A DNA stretch of 64,000 nt from Sweltsa coloradensis (GCA_024449915.1 JAMZAV010002011.1:1-64000); one strand, 5' to 3'; positions 42,951 through 54,300 are shown, numbered from the stretch's first letter. A program made the numbers and translations. The notes: generated from the letters alone by a model not told the origin.

Positions 42951-44207
42951 CAGAGGCGGACTGGCAGGTACGGAACTACGGAATCCCGTACGGGGCCCCC
43001 CCGGTTGGGGGCCCCTAGGGGCCCACAACCCAACCCTAACATATAAAGTTTTTAAATAAAAATATTATTTGTCTTAAAATTGCAAAGTTTTAAACGAGCA
43101 CATCACAGTCATTCGAGTATTCATATAAAACGTAAAGGTAAGACAATGTAAATGTTGGATGTACCTTGGTGCCTACAGGGGCCTATCGTTATTTGCCACT
43201 CAGTCTGTCGGTATTAATTTTTACGATAACTAATGGCAGAGTAAGGGTTGTGGGGAATAGTCAATATATCCACTGGCATAGTGGCGGGCCCCGCAAACCC
43301 CGCGAAACGGGGGCTCCGATAAAAATGGATCACATTTTTATGAAAATTTCAAATAAAACAGCAATTCACTCAATATTATATAAAATAACGTGTAAAAGTT
43401 CGCGGGCCCCCCAAAAAAACTGAAATAATACTTGAATTATTTAAAAAAATGTTTTATAAGTCAGTATCAAGAATAATCTCAAAATTCATATGCATACGCT
43501 ATGAAGAAGACACCTAAGAATTTTCTAAGAAACTTACATTTTACGTTTTTCAACAGCAAATATTTTGTAGACACCATAGCATAGCAGCAATTTCTAATGA
43601 GTATGTGCTGAGAGGGTGATGGAGAGGGGGTGGCGGGTCGCCATCAATTGTTTTATAGGCCTAGCCTATATAATTTTTTTCAAGAAAAACCTGTTTTAGG
43701 GTGCAATGTATGACCCTCTTCAGGTGTTTTGATTATGTTGTGGATAGTACATAATGCGCACTCTAGCCTAGGGGACAGGGAGAAAGGGTTCTCGCGTCGT
43801 GGTCGTCATTGCCTTTGTCATCGTTCGTGTAGTCATTGTCGTCGTCTTAATGGGGGGGGGGGTCGTCAAAGGAAATGGAAATGTCATCGACGACGACCGC
43901 AGCTCGCCTCTAGTGTCAGGGATTATTATACTCCCCTATACTTGCTAACTGATGTCTTGCGAGGTGGACCTATACGCTCTTCCCTCGCCTTTTATGACTA
44001 TAGCAGAGCCATGCTATGGTCCAAAATTTCTGTCCCGCGTTGTTTCAATATTTTGGCTTAGTGGAATTGCTTCATCAATAATAAATGTTTGCCTTTTTTA
44101 TATATCTGTTAAAATGATATCAGGAATATTATGTTGTATCGTCTTATTTATTGTTTATCCTTGTTGTTACATTCAACAAATACAAAATTCAGCAAATATT
44201 TTGCTAA

Positions 44208-44713
44208 AAATCCAATTGCGATGAAATTTTCTGGAGGCCTTTGAAATCTCTGAACTTAGAACTGCCACTTTTTTTTTAGCGCAATCGAAATATTATTTCT
44301 CATGAAAATCGCAATTTTACGATTTTTTCGAGTTTTAAACATTTCTTCGACTTACAACACCTACATGCTTTATCCGATTGTAATGATTTTTTTACAGAAC
44401 CTTGATTTTATGAATTAATATATTCGTGTGAAATTTAAGTGCAATCAAAAAAATATTTTGTAATGAAAATTGCAATTTTACACTTTTTTCTTTTTTTTAA
44501 AACACTTCCCCGACTTACAACACCTACATTCTTTATCCGATTCTAATTATTTTTTTACACAACCTTAATACCATGAATTAATATATTCATGTGAAATTTG
44601 AACGCAATCTAAAAATTATTTCTCATGAAAATCGCAATTTTACGTTTTTTTTGTTAACAAAAAATTACGCTCATACCTCAACGCGCCTGAAAAAGCGTTT
44701 GCGAAGCTTCCTA
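44208..44713 (+). mobile_element. Helentron-like element HEL-A, 5'-truncated, inside the hAT element
   Basis: Begins at CCAATTGCGATGAAATTTTC, holds HEL-A core units, and ends CTCATACCTCAACGCGCC, GCGTTTGCGAAGCTTCCTA. A TTA tract (44714-44805) follows directly. Confidence 0.75.
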
Positions 44714-44728
44714 TTTATTATTATTAAG

Positions 44729-44771
<43 letters not shown>

Positions 44772-44805
44772 TTATTATTTTTATTATTATTATTAGTATT
44801 GCTGT
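44714..44805. repeat. (TTA)n microsatellite, imperfect
   Basis: TTATTA repeats with TTTTTA and AAGA interruptions, immediately 3' of the HEL-A fragment. Confidence 0.9.
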
Positions 44806-45269
44806 AACTTAGTATTATTACTTTTGTTACCGGTACACGTAAAAATATATGGATGTGTAACAGCTGATTTTCCAAAGAAACGCATTTTTGATAACGCTAC
44901 AAAGTGTTTTTTAATCACTTCTAAGTTTTTCCATACCTCTAATTTACATAAAATGATATTAAAACTCCGCATGTAATTATGTTGGGAAAATTAGACGATA
45001 AGAATTTATATTCTCATTCACCGCCGTAACCAGGGGCTGGTAACCCGGGTGAAAATCTGGTGTAGACTATGTTGAATTGCCAATAGAATAATAGTCCAGT
45101 CAGCACTATTTTTTTGACTAAAACTCGTTAAAATACTCCAATCTGTAGGTATCGAAAAAATTACTGGCGCTGCAGTGCGCTCCGGACCCGCATTACCTTC
45201 GGGGATGGGACCTCCCACCATTATTTTATTTATTATTTTTATACAAGGTCAGACTTTACCCAAACATAC

Positions 45270-45550
45270 TAAGGGCGTCACCCTAGAATCCTCTATAAAG
45301 CAATTTTATCTCGTCAGGACGTTAGCGTTTCAATTCCATTTGGCGGTTTTGTTTTGAGTATCGACTGCACAATAATTACATTATTTTGGTTTCTAAAACG
45401 CACCAAACGCACTCTAAAAACCTGATTATAAAAAAATTCGCCTGCGGCGCTATTATTGGGGGGCTCGCCCCCCAAACCCCCCACACATGTCCCACGAAAG
45501 TATAAATTTAAATTTTACACCCCCTAACAAAATTCCTGCGGACGCCCTTG
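45270..45550. mobile_element. Possible small hAT-like MITE nested in the 2.9-kb element
   Basis: TAAGGGCGTC at 45270 and GACGCCCTTG ending at 45550 are inverted. Flanking octamers AAACATAC and ATTCATAC agree at 6 of 8 positions. A GGGGGGCTCGCCCCCC palindrome is subterminal, as in the other hAT-like elements here. Confidence 0.5.
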
Positions 45551-45848
45551 ATTCATACCGGGTAATTTTTATAGCCTAGGCCTACTTACGGCCCTGTTCT
45601 CATTGAATGTGTTGTACTGTTTTCAAATTCAAATTGCGATATTATCTGAGGTATGACCACAATATTTAATGACTAGGTCACTTCATCTATCCGTTCAAAA
45701 TATACCTCAGATTGCTTTAAAAGCCGTCTTGAGAGTAAAATGAAGCAAAAAATTTTCGCCTCCGGCGGCTGGGGCTTTGCCCCAGACCCCTTTGGGGCCC
45801 ACGAAAGTACTTTCCGTACGGGGCCCCTACCCCCCCAGTCCGCCTCTG

Positions 45849-46546
45849 CACACACACCTTACTACAAATACAAACCAGAGAAAGTACTAGATAGTAAAGA
45901 TTACAAATTATATTACGACCGCACAGTTATAACAGACCAAACGATACATCACAACAGACCTGATTTAATAATAATTGACAAGAAGAAACAAGAAACTACC
46001 CTTATCGACGTTGCTATCCCAATGTGCCATAACGTCGAGACCACGTGGAAGAAAAAAATTGACAAGTATAGTGAACTTGCAATTGTGATCAAGAAGATGT
46101 GGAAACAGAAAAAGGTAAATACAATCCCATTCATTATATCAGCCAACGGCATCATACCGAAGAAGCTACATGAAAGCATTAAACAACTAGATCTTCAACC
46201 CAATGTATACATCGAGACTCACAAGGCATTAATACTCAACACGTGTAGAATAGTTCGTAAATTTCTAAACTAAGAATGATATTTCGAGATTCCGAGACAG
46301 CTTCCAACCTGACATGGTTTTCGTGGTTTCCCATAGTCCGAAGAGCAAATGCTAGGATGGCGACGAGAAATCGGCCACGACCGTACACAGCAGAAAGAAA
46401 ACATCATCTACAAACAATATTACAATTTATAAATGACTTATTTTAACAAAGTAATAATGTATAGGTACACATGGAAGTACTTGACGTAAGTCCGTACAAT
46501 ATGTTAGCTCCGGTTTTAACCGAGTTTGTATGAAATACATCCAATA
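45849..46546 (+). pseudogene. RD-B copy 3, restriction-like endonuclease and 3' UTR (right part)
   Basis: Coding resumes with TPYYKYKPEKVLDS, then HNRPDLIIIDKKKQE...LIDVAIPMCHN, the PD...D core of the nuclease that nicks the target strand in R2/R4-type elements, and KKMWKQKKVNTIPFIISANG and LQPNVYIETHKALILNTC, ending at a stop at 46271-46273. This half is open and looks undamaged. The 3' UTR ends CATCCAATAAAATAATAATAA. Confidence 0.85.
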
Positions 46547-47773
46547 AAATAATAATAATAATAATATAAATAAACTTTATCCATAACCATAACGACTGCA
46601 ATTGGCTTCATCATATCCGAGTGACCTAGCCTGGCATATCCTGTTATTCTCTTATGTTTAGTTTATTAACTTGATTCCGCTTAATGTTTTCCTTAGTAGC
46701 AAAGTATCAGTGTTCATAACTCTTAAATATAGGCTTTAAGAAATAAAACATTTTATCCATTTAAGTCTTTAATAATTTAATTTGAATTAACTCTTCTAAC
46801 AAGGATATGTTAATGGTTCTTCTTCAAGTGACGGGTAACGGGTAACGGGGGATGAAGTAATGTTCGAGGAGTTTCGTATTTATTAAACCCGAATTTCATT
46901 CCATCATATTTCAATGTAAATAGAAGATCGTGATCACTGAACAGCACTAATTGAAACTTGAAAACTTCACTGAAGTCTGTGTAAACAGCATACTATATAA
47001 TTAAATTATAGGACCTACTGAAAAAATGATAGTCTACGTTCAAATTATTTTAAAATATAGTTATAATAACTATTAAGGCCGATACAAAATGTAATAGTAA
47101 AAAAAACGAAATTGAAAAGAGCGAATCAAGAAAATAATGTTCTACAAAAATATATTTTATTTAAAATATGAATTTTGCGATAGAGGCGAATCTCAAATTG
47201 AGCCTTTTTAAGAAACATATAGGATAGTGTGTCAAAATAAAACATGATGAATATTCTTATCTCAAATTGAGAAGAAAGAAATGGAAGTTCGCGTATAGTT
47301 TGATCCTCTTGAACGACATGCCGAGATTATTCCCATGTTTTTATTACTTACTTAAGAGTCATACAATACTTACTGTAAAATGAAACAATAAACAAAGCGC
47401 GTCGTGTATAGATATTATAAAAGTAATTATGTCGTCTCACTGTGTGTATGTTGGAACTTACATGGTTCATTCGCTGGGTGTTCACTGCCCCGGTCGCTGT
47501 TGGCGACGTGCAACTAAAACATAAATACGATACTTAGGTTACCACCAGTTACCAATACAGTCTATAGAACGATATTTCCATTTTAGCCTCTCGCAATCAA
47601 CAACAGAGAACCTTCTTGTTTACTTATAGAAACGTAGATTTTTACTAAACGCTAAGATTAATTTCATTTTCAATGATCTTAAAACAATGTGCTGTTATTT
47701 TTATTATTTGTTTTCCAACGCAAAATCTATTATGTGTCAATGTATGCATGAACAAATCAGCTTTCCACATTTA
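46547..47773. other. No gene; short TAA tail then unassigned sequence
   Basis: A short (AAT)n tail ends near 46565. A tandem CGGGTAA phrase occurs near 46834-46848. No other structure is supported. Confidence 0.45.
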
Positions 47774-47780
47774 GTGACAG

Positions 47781-48528
47781 CAGAGTCGATAAAGAAGTTT
47801 CCCCGTTGGGGAGGTCCTCCAACTCCCTATACCTCCCTGGGTTAAATAAAAAGTCGGCTTTTGGCGTTTGGAATCTAGCGTTCCGCGCGACATCTGTGTG
47901 ACGATTGATGGAACTACTTCAATAAAACTACGTCACTTTTCTACTAGTAGTTAACAGTCGATGACGACAAATGGCGGAAACGTCAAAATATTAAATACGA
48001 TCGAATGTTGGCGAATGTTTTGGAGTAAAGCAAACTATCTTTATTGATGAGGATATTTCTGATGGAGTAGACCTAAGCTTAGGACCTAGGCCGACAATAT
48101 GTATTGTTCAAGATTTCGATTTGAATGCCAAGGGCGTACTTACGTCTGAAAACTGTATTGTGGCCTTGGGCGTAGGCTACACTTACGTCCGTTAGGCTTA
48201 AACAAGATATATCTCAAATTATTTCGCACGAAAATGTCAGTGACGCCTGCGCAACACTTTATAGTACAATAATAAATCAAAAGTAAATCGTTTTAAAAGA
48301 CTAGGGCCCAGGGCTAATATGATTGAAATAAAATTGAAGTTTGACGTTTCGTCTGTTATTTGTTGATTTCAGCATCACTGCACATCGATAATCTACTGAC
48401 CGTATTAAGCGTGCAGTGCTTTTATTAGTTTCACATTTAAGCCGCCCTCAGCGCGCAGAGCGTTAGATTCCGTTTTGACTTGGGAGTAAGGGGACCTCCC
48501 CAAAGGGGAAACTTCTTTATCGACTCTG
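47781..48528. mobile_element. hAT-like MITE, 748 bp
   Basis: Terminal inverted repeats start CAGAGTCGATAAAGAAGTTT and continue with gaps for ~100 bp (GGGGAGGTCC and GGAATCTA(G/A)CG are mirrored). The flanks share GTGACAG (47774-47780 and 48529-48535), a 7-bp match where 8 would be usual. No coding region. Confidence 0.75.
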
Positions 48529-48535
48529 GTGACAG

Positions 48536-49071
48536 TTAACCATTTAATAATAACAATAATAGCAACAATGAGTGTTAACATAATTCAAATGTTATTAAAG
48601 TTAGTTGGTTATTGGGGTTTTAGGGCACAAAACAGTAAAGTTTTCATAGTAAAACAGTAAAACAGAGGAAAATAGCTGAAGTAAGAAGCATAACTGAATC
48701 TGACATTACACAAATAAATCGACTATCATTGAGATCATTGTAATTTACTTATCCTAACGAGTTAAAAAAACAACGATAATATAATTTACAAATTTAAATT
48801 CTAGTTTTATTCTTGAAATTATATTTGCTTCTATTAAGATTTTCTTATTTATTAACTTTTTCAAAGTTAATGTAAAATAAGGAACCGAAATATCCGGTTC
48901 ATATTATATTACATATAATATTTGTATGAATGATATGTTTTTAACTCTCTTTATACACAAATTGATTTGGAATTCCAATACATAATGTCACCGATTCAAT
49001 GCGTTTTCGTGGTAAAAGTTTACTCTTGCGTAAACAAGAAAGCACATTCTACTTGGGTAAAATATATTTGA
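48536..49071. other. No gene or recognised repeat
   Basis: AT-rich sequence; nothing supported. Confidence 0.4.
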
Positions 49072-49831
49072 CTAGGAAATAATAATAATAAAGTCCCGCC
49101 GCGTTGTTGGATGAGCGTAATTGGTGCATTTAGTTGCCAAGTGTTATGCGGATTTTCTGTTTTTCTGTGAAAAAAATCATTACTAAGTTGAAGATTTTTT
49201 TAAAATTAATTAAAATTAAATAAAAAAAAACTTAAATTTTTAATTTTGTTAATCAATCGTAATTTTAAAAAAGAAAAAAATCGTAAAATTTCGATTTTCA
49301 TAAGAAATAATTATTCGATTGTGCTCAAATTTCACACGAATATATAAATTCATAAAATTAAGGTTCTGTGAAAAAATCATTACGATCGGATAAAGCATGT
49401 AAGTGCTATAAGCCAAAGATTTAAAAAATCGAAAAAAGTCGTAAAATTGTGATTTTTTAAAGAAATTTATCTTTCGATAACGCTCAAATTTCCCACAAAT
49501 ATATCAATTCATAAAATTAAGGTTATGTGAAAAAATTATTACAATCGGAAAAAGCGTGTAGGTGTTATAAATCGAAGAATTTTGTTAAAAATCGAAAAAA
49601 ATCGTAAAATTGCGATTTTCATGAGAAATAATTTTTCGATTACGCTCAAAAACGTGGCAATTCTAAGTTCAGAGGCCCCAAAGGCCTCCATAAAATTTCA
49701 TCGCAATCGGAGTATCGGTTTAGCCGGAATCGTGCGGACAAACAGACAAAAATACAAAAAAGAAAGAAAAAAAACATTCCGGATTTTTTTCTCCAGTGTA
49801 GTAGAATGGAATCTTCGCTACGCTCATCCAA
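49072..49831 (-). mobile_element. Helentron-like element HEL-A with altered terminus
   Basis: CTAG at 49072-49075 is followed by GAAATAATAATAATAAAGTC instead of the usual GAAAACGCTTAAGTC, so a short TAA run has replaced one hairpin arm. Two core units are present. The 5' end is CTACGCTCATCCA at 49819-49831. Confidence 0.8.
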
Positions 49832-50150
49832 AAAGAAACAACCAACAAACAATAGCGATAAAACTCATTCAAATTACAATAAAAGTATACAAGTGGCGTG
49901 GTATCGGCTTTCGTAGCAAAAACTTCTAGATGCTAAAAATATATCAACACATATCTTACCAAGAGCTGGATTGGGAACTGGGATACCACCGCGATTACCA
50001 AAAATAAGCCGTCGAATATTACAAATTACTATTAAAACAACCATTAAAATACGAATAAAAATTAATAAATGCAAAAAAGAAATTGTGAAAAAATATAACC
50101 ACACAAGAAAGAAATGGGTTAACATGATTTGTAAATAAAAATAAATAGCG

Positions 50151-50151
<1 letters not shown>
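49832..50151 (+). other. Possible coding remnant of unknown origin
   Basis: One frame from ~49930 to a stop near 50138 is open, reading ILPRAGLGTGIPPRLPKISR then a Lys/Ile-rich basic tail. I do not recognise the family. It directly abuts a (TA)n tract and may be a retroelement C-terminus. Confidence 0.3.
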
Positions 50152-50203
<52 letters not shown>

Positions 50204-50390
50204 GTACAAGTTCACGCGACTGCTTAACGACTAACTCGAACTGTATATTCCTATCCGAGAGAACTGCCCGAAACGTTGGAACAAATAGAATAAAAACCAC
50301 ACGGATTACCCGAAAATACAATGTGCTATATATATATAGTGTATATATATATGTATGTATGTATGTATGTATATATATATATATATATAT
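50152..50390. repeat. (TA)n tracts around a possible Penelope-like end
   Basis: TA repeats at 50152-50200 and 50325-50390 (with ATGT units). Between them, CTGCCCGAAACGTTGGAAC (50264-50282) resembles the GAAACGTTG motif of the Penelope-like 3' ends at 29.6 and 31.4 kb. Confidence 0.55.
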
Positions 50391-50596
50391 AGTGCCTAGT
50401 GATGAAGCGCGAAGGACGGATGGTCCTATGCGAACTAAAGTCACCGACGTAATGGCCTGTCGATTCTGAGTCTCGAAGAGGCAGAGCAGGGTGGATAACA
50501 ATAATTTGCTCTCGCGTCTATTAGCGAGTCTGCGCAAGATCATGCGACCACAATGCGTTGCGCTTCAAATAAGGCGTTTAGTAGTAATATCATTTA

Positions 50597-50887
50597 CTAG
50601 GAAAATGCCAAAGTCGTTGTTAGACTAGTGAGCGAGTCATGTGTTGAACCCCGTGAACACCCGTGAAAATTTGCATTTAAGTTTGATAGTAATTTTATAG
50701 GTATAATTAATAGGATTTTGACTTTAGTTGGTATAAGGGCGCGTCAACTGTAAGGCCATAATGCGCCACTCTAGCCTATATGATAGGCTAGAGAGGCCTT
50801 AGGTAAGGGGAAGAAAGGGAGTGTTTCGGGGTACTCAACACATGGCTCACTCACTCGTCTAACAACGACTTTGGCGTTTTCCTATAG
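50597..50887. mobile_element. CTAG-ended MITE HEL-D, symmetrical form, copy 2
   Basis: Left end CTAGGAAAATGCCAAAGTCG; right end CGACTTTGGCGTTTTCCTATAG. The inverted repeats extend ~50 bp through TGTTAGACTAGTGAGCGAGT. The interior matches 5550-5640 in the same orientation. Confidence 0.7.
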
Positions 50888-51150
50888 TTTAGTTAGTTGG
50901 CTAAGGCGCCCTTTATACCCGAAATGTGGATGATCTAGGTTCAAACCCCCGATCGGGAATTTTTTTTAAATTCCTGGATTGTATTTAAAAAATTATAAAA
51001 CATGTATTGAGATACATACAATACTATGGAAAACAAAGCCAGTACGAAAAACGAGTAAAGATTGCAAGGTTTACTTAATCTTCTAGCGGAATTTAGGGGA
51101 ACCTTGAACGTGAAAAAATTCGATACACCTTGGTCACTGCATACAATCAC
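50888..51150 (+). mobile_element. tRNA-derived SINE-III, copy 2
   Basis: Head TTTAGTTAGTTGGCTAAGG with B-box GGTTCAAACCCCC. The body has CAATACTATGGAAAAC, AGATTGCAAGGTTTAC and GGAACCTTGAACGTG. It begins exactly at the MITE terminus. Confidence 0.7.
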
Positions 51151-51186
51151 AGCCTGACAAAAATAATTCGAAAAATATACTTCTTC

Positions 51187-51396
51187 AAAAACAAAACCAT
51201 TTAAATCGCAACGGATTTTGCTAATTTTGTTAGCAGTTCTCAGTTACCTGGTCACGGATATCTGTATAAAATTTCAGCTCAATCTATTAGGCCATTCAGT
51301 CGGACAGACGGACATTTAACATTTAACAAATTAATCACGACGAAAGCCCGTTCGAAATGCGTTGTAGACTACGTTCGCTACGCTCACTCGTCTAAC
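51187..51396 (-). mobile_element. Helentron-like element HEL-D, 5' part
   Basis: Interior TTTAAATCGCAACGGATTTT and AAATTTCAGCTCAATCTATT match 37930-38040. The 5' end is TTCGCTACGCTCACTCGTCT ending at 51393. Together with 50597 it may have been one element later split by the SINE. Confidence 0.6.
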
Positions 51397-51589
51397 TATC
51401 TTTTAGCTATAGTACGTACATATTGTAACAAGTAAATTTGACACACAAAATTAAAAGATAAATAAAATACAAAAAAATACATTTCAATAAAAGGTCCACT
51501 TATTATAAATTATTGTTGTGATATACCTAAAATCGATTCGGGCATACAACAAAATTACAAATATTTAAATAAATAATATTAAAAAGTTG

Positions 51590-51965
51590 CATATTTTTGG
51601 CGTAGACAACGGTTACGTTACAAAATCTTGTCTTGGGTTATATGTTTCTTATTGGAGTACCAGCTGATTTCCTAATTTTCACACCCAGCATCAAACAATG
51701 CCCGCTAAATCCTTGAGGAATTGATTTAAACACAAAAGGACTTTTGTACAGTGTTCATGAAAGCTTCCATTTGTATTTTAAAAAATTAGGTCAGCGAAAT
51801 CAGATTTTCCATTTGCTCGGAATTTCGGTTTTTCGTTGTTGGTATTTCCTCAAATGCCATATTTGACTGTCCATTTTAAACCTTTAAAACGCTTTGGAAA
51901 AAAAAAATTTTTTACGCACTTTGAAGGACTTAAAATAACAACCCAAAATTAAAACCAAGTTTTAA
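51590..51965 (+). repeat. Unnamed dispersed repeat X, copy 1
   Basis: TTATTGGAGTACCAGCTGAT and AAATCCTTGAGGAATTGATT match 57470-57540, and much of the copy is mirrored at 52480-52805. No ends or coding capacity could be defined. Confidence 0.55.
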
Positions 51966-51999
51966 TCCAGATTTCTACAAATTTCCCAAATATCTACAA

Positions 52000-52410
52000 G
52001 TGTGGCCTTTGGGTCTTGTTTTAGCGTATCGCTTCCAAGCGGAAGGCCCCAGGTTCGTTCCCGTACACCCAAGTTTTTTAAACTTCTGATTTGGATTAAG
52101 TCCATCATTCTTGTCTTAGGATTTTGTAAAGGGTGATTTTGGGAGCCGTCTAAAACGAAAATAATAAATTTCAGATTTGTTCTAAATGGGCCCTTGTTGA
52201 TTCTGGCTTTTGATTCGCGGGTGTTCGCACTGTCCATACCACTGTTTGTATATTTTTTCCCTTTTAAAAATATGATTTTTGGTTGGTTTGGGGGCTCACT
52301 CGTCGATTGCTCGGGGCCTGGGGGGTTTGGTTTGTCGCTTGAAAAGTCCCTCACTGAAAATCGTTATATAAGAGTGGGCAGACCTAAATAAAATTTTATT
52401 TATTTATTTT
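52000..52410 (+). mobile_element. tRNA-derived SINE-II, copy 1
   Basis: Head GTGTGGCCTTTGGGTCTTGT with B-box AGGTTCGTTCCCG. The body has AACTTCTGATTTGGATTAAG and CTGGCTTTTGATTCGCGGGT. The 3' end GGGCAGACCTAAATAAA runs into a TATTTATTTATT tail. It matches 59281-59757 in reverse. Confidence 0.75.
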
Positions 52411-52479
52411 TTATTTATTTAAATGATATATTAAAAAATTAAAAAAAACACAAAAAACAGTTTTCATATTGAAATATTG

Positions 52480-52805
52480 GGAATTAGCAGCATGAATTAA
52501 ACTTTGGTCGTAATCGGATCGTTATATTAGTCACTTCAATGTGTGTTTAGTAAGCATTTTTTCTACAATGCATTATTTAGTGCTAGACATCCAAATATAG
52601 CACTTTTTTTGAAAAACCAACAACGAAAAAACGAAATTCTGGGTAAATGCAAAATTAGATTTCGCAGACCTGATTTTTAAAAATAAAATACTAATAAAAG
52701 CTTCCATTAACACCGTACAAAAGTATCGATTTCTCACGGATTTACCGGGCATTGGTTGATGCTGGGCTTGAGAATTAGAAAAACAGCTGGTACTCCAATA
52801 TATAA
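52480..52805 (-). repeat. Unnamed dispersed repeat X, copy 2 (left part)
   Basis: Reverse complement of copy 1 and of 57470-58030. The rest of this copy lies at 54150-54300, beyond two HEL-B insertions. Confidence 0.55.
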
Positions 52806-52817
52806 TTTTATGTTTAT

Positions 52818-53561
52818 TGGAAAGCAAAGCGAAGACTTATTTAAAAGACCCCCCCCAAAAAATTTTAGCCGGTTTTTTTTTTGGGTTTTTTTTTTTTTTT
52901 TTTTTTTTTTCCCTTTTTTTTTTTGCTCTTTCCCGGGCAAAGGGCTATGCATCTTGATAAAAATTTCACGACCTTCGTTTTCTTGAACTTAGACTTCCCA
53001 CTTTTTGGGTACAATCGAAGAAATTTTTTCCATAAATATCGTACTTTTACGTTTTTTTTTTCGTTTTTTTAGTGCGATTTTTTCGTGCCTTTGGGGGCCC
53101 AAATTCTGACCAAACGGGGGGGGGCACAACGTTCATATTTCACAGGGGACATTAGGAATGGTGATTATTCTTTCCAAGAAAAAGTTGAAAAATTAGCCGA
53201 TCTAAGAAAAACAGCTTTAAATATACTTTTTTTTGACTTTTTGTGCGTTTTTTTCGTGCCTTTTGGGGAAAATTCGACCAAACGGGGGGGCACAACGTTC
53301 ATATTATCAGGACTTTAAGGTTTAGGGTGATGTTACCTTTTGAAAGAAAATGTTAAAAATTTAGCCAGATCCATAAAAAATATAGTTTTTAAATGTGTTT
53401 TTTACGTTAAATAATAACAAATTAAAAAAAAACAATAAAAACTTGACACAATCACCTCGCGTCGGCAAAAACAAAGCCTTGCAAAATTTAATATATCCCA
53501 CCAAACAAAAAAATTTTTTTAAAAACTCATCCACACCGCGGCGGGATTTAGCTTTTCCTAG
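52818..53561 (+). mobile_element. Helentron-like element HEL-B, cluster copy 1 (degraded)
   Basis: 5' end AAGCAAAGCGAAGACTT; 3' end CTCATCCACACCGCGGCGGG and TTTTCCTAG at 53561. One internal unit is duplicated. Homopolymers are distorted (long T, C and G runs) relative to other copies. Confidence 0.7.
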
Positions 53562-53569
53562 TATACAAA

Positions 53570-54142
53570 TTGATGAGCGTACGAGTGAAGCAAAGACTTA
53601 AATTCACTGCCCCCAAAAAAATTAGTGGGGGTTTTTTTTTGTTTTTGTTTTGTTTTTTGTCTGTTTGTTTTGTCTTACGGGCAAACGGCATATCGATCTT
53701 GATTAAAATTTAAAAGAACTTCGAAAAACTCTGAACTGGAAATTGCTACTTTTTGGGTACAATCGAAAAATATTTCTCTGAAAAATCGTACTTAACGATT
53801 TTTTTGATTTTTTTTTGCGATAATTTTGTGCATTGGCCAAATTTGACCAACGGGTGGGGCTACAAGTTCACATTATACTGGACATTGAGGGTTTGGTGAT
53901 GTAGTACCTTTTGAAAAAAAAGTTCAAAAAAATTCCAGAATCCATAGAAATAAAGCTTTTTTTTATAAGTTTTTTTACAGTAAATAATACCAATTTACAA
54001 AAAAAAAAAAAAACTTGACAACAATCACCACAAAAGCGTAGGTAACAAAACAAAGCACTTGCAAAAGTAAAGATATCCCACGCAAACTAAAAACTATAAA
54101 AAGCTTATCCATCAACGCGGCGGGACTTTCGCGTTTTCCTAG
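53570..54142 (+). mobile_element. Helentron-like element HEL-B, cluster copy 2
   Basis: 5' end TTGATGAGCGTACGAGTGAA; 3' end CTTATCCATCAACGCGGCGG and GCGTTTTCCTAG at 54142. Head-to-tail with copy 1. Confidence 0.75.
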
Positions 54143-54149
54143 TACAATA

Positions 54150-54300
54150 CAATAAGCAAAATATATAAACCAAGATTTTGTGACGTAACCATTATCTCTA
54201 CCAAAATATACGAGACACCATTTTTGTAGAAAATTACAAGGGAAATATTTTTGCCCGTGTGACATTTTGTCTATCTCAAACTATTTTGGAGATTCATAAC
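54150..54300 (-). repeat. Unnamed dispersed repeat X, copy 2 (right part)
   Basis: The reverse complement contains GAGATAGACAAAATGTCACAC and GGTTACGTCACAAAATCTTG, matching 57345-57440. It continues 52480-52805 across the two inserted HEL-B copies. Confidence 0.55.

Larger units (their letters stand above)
42951..45848. mobile_element. hAT-like non-autonomous element, 2.9 kb
   Basis: Terminal inverted repeats of 14 bp (CAGAGGCGGACTGG / CCAGTCCGCCTCTG) and an 8-bp target duplication. CAGNGGCGGACTGG ends are familiar from many animal hAT MITEs. Next to both ends lies CCGTACGGGGCCCC. No transposase is visible; frames at 43166-43423 and 43729-44061 show no motif. It carries a HEL-A fragment (44208-44713), a TTA tract and a probable smaller hAT-like MITE (45270-45550). 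Confidence 0.85.
42943..45856. repeat. 8-bp target-site duplication pair CACACACA
   Basis: CACACACA at 42943-42950 and 45849-45856. The unoccupied sister site near 38970-38981 has exactly the 12 alternating AC bases expected after removal of the insert and one duplication. Confidence 0.88.
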
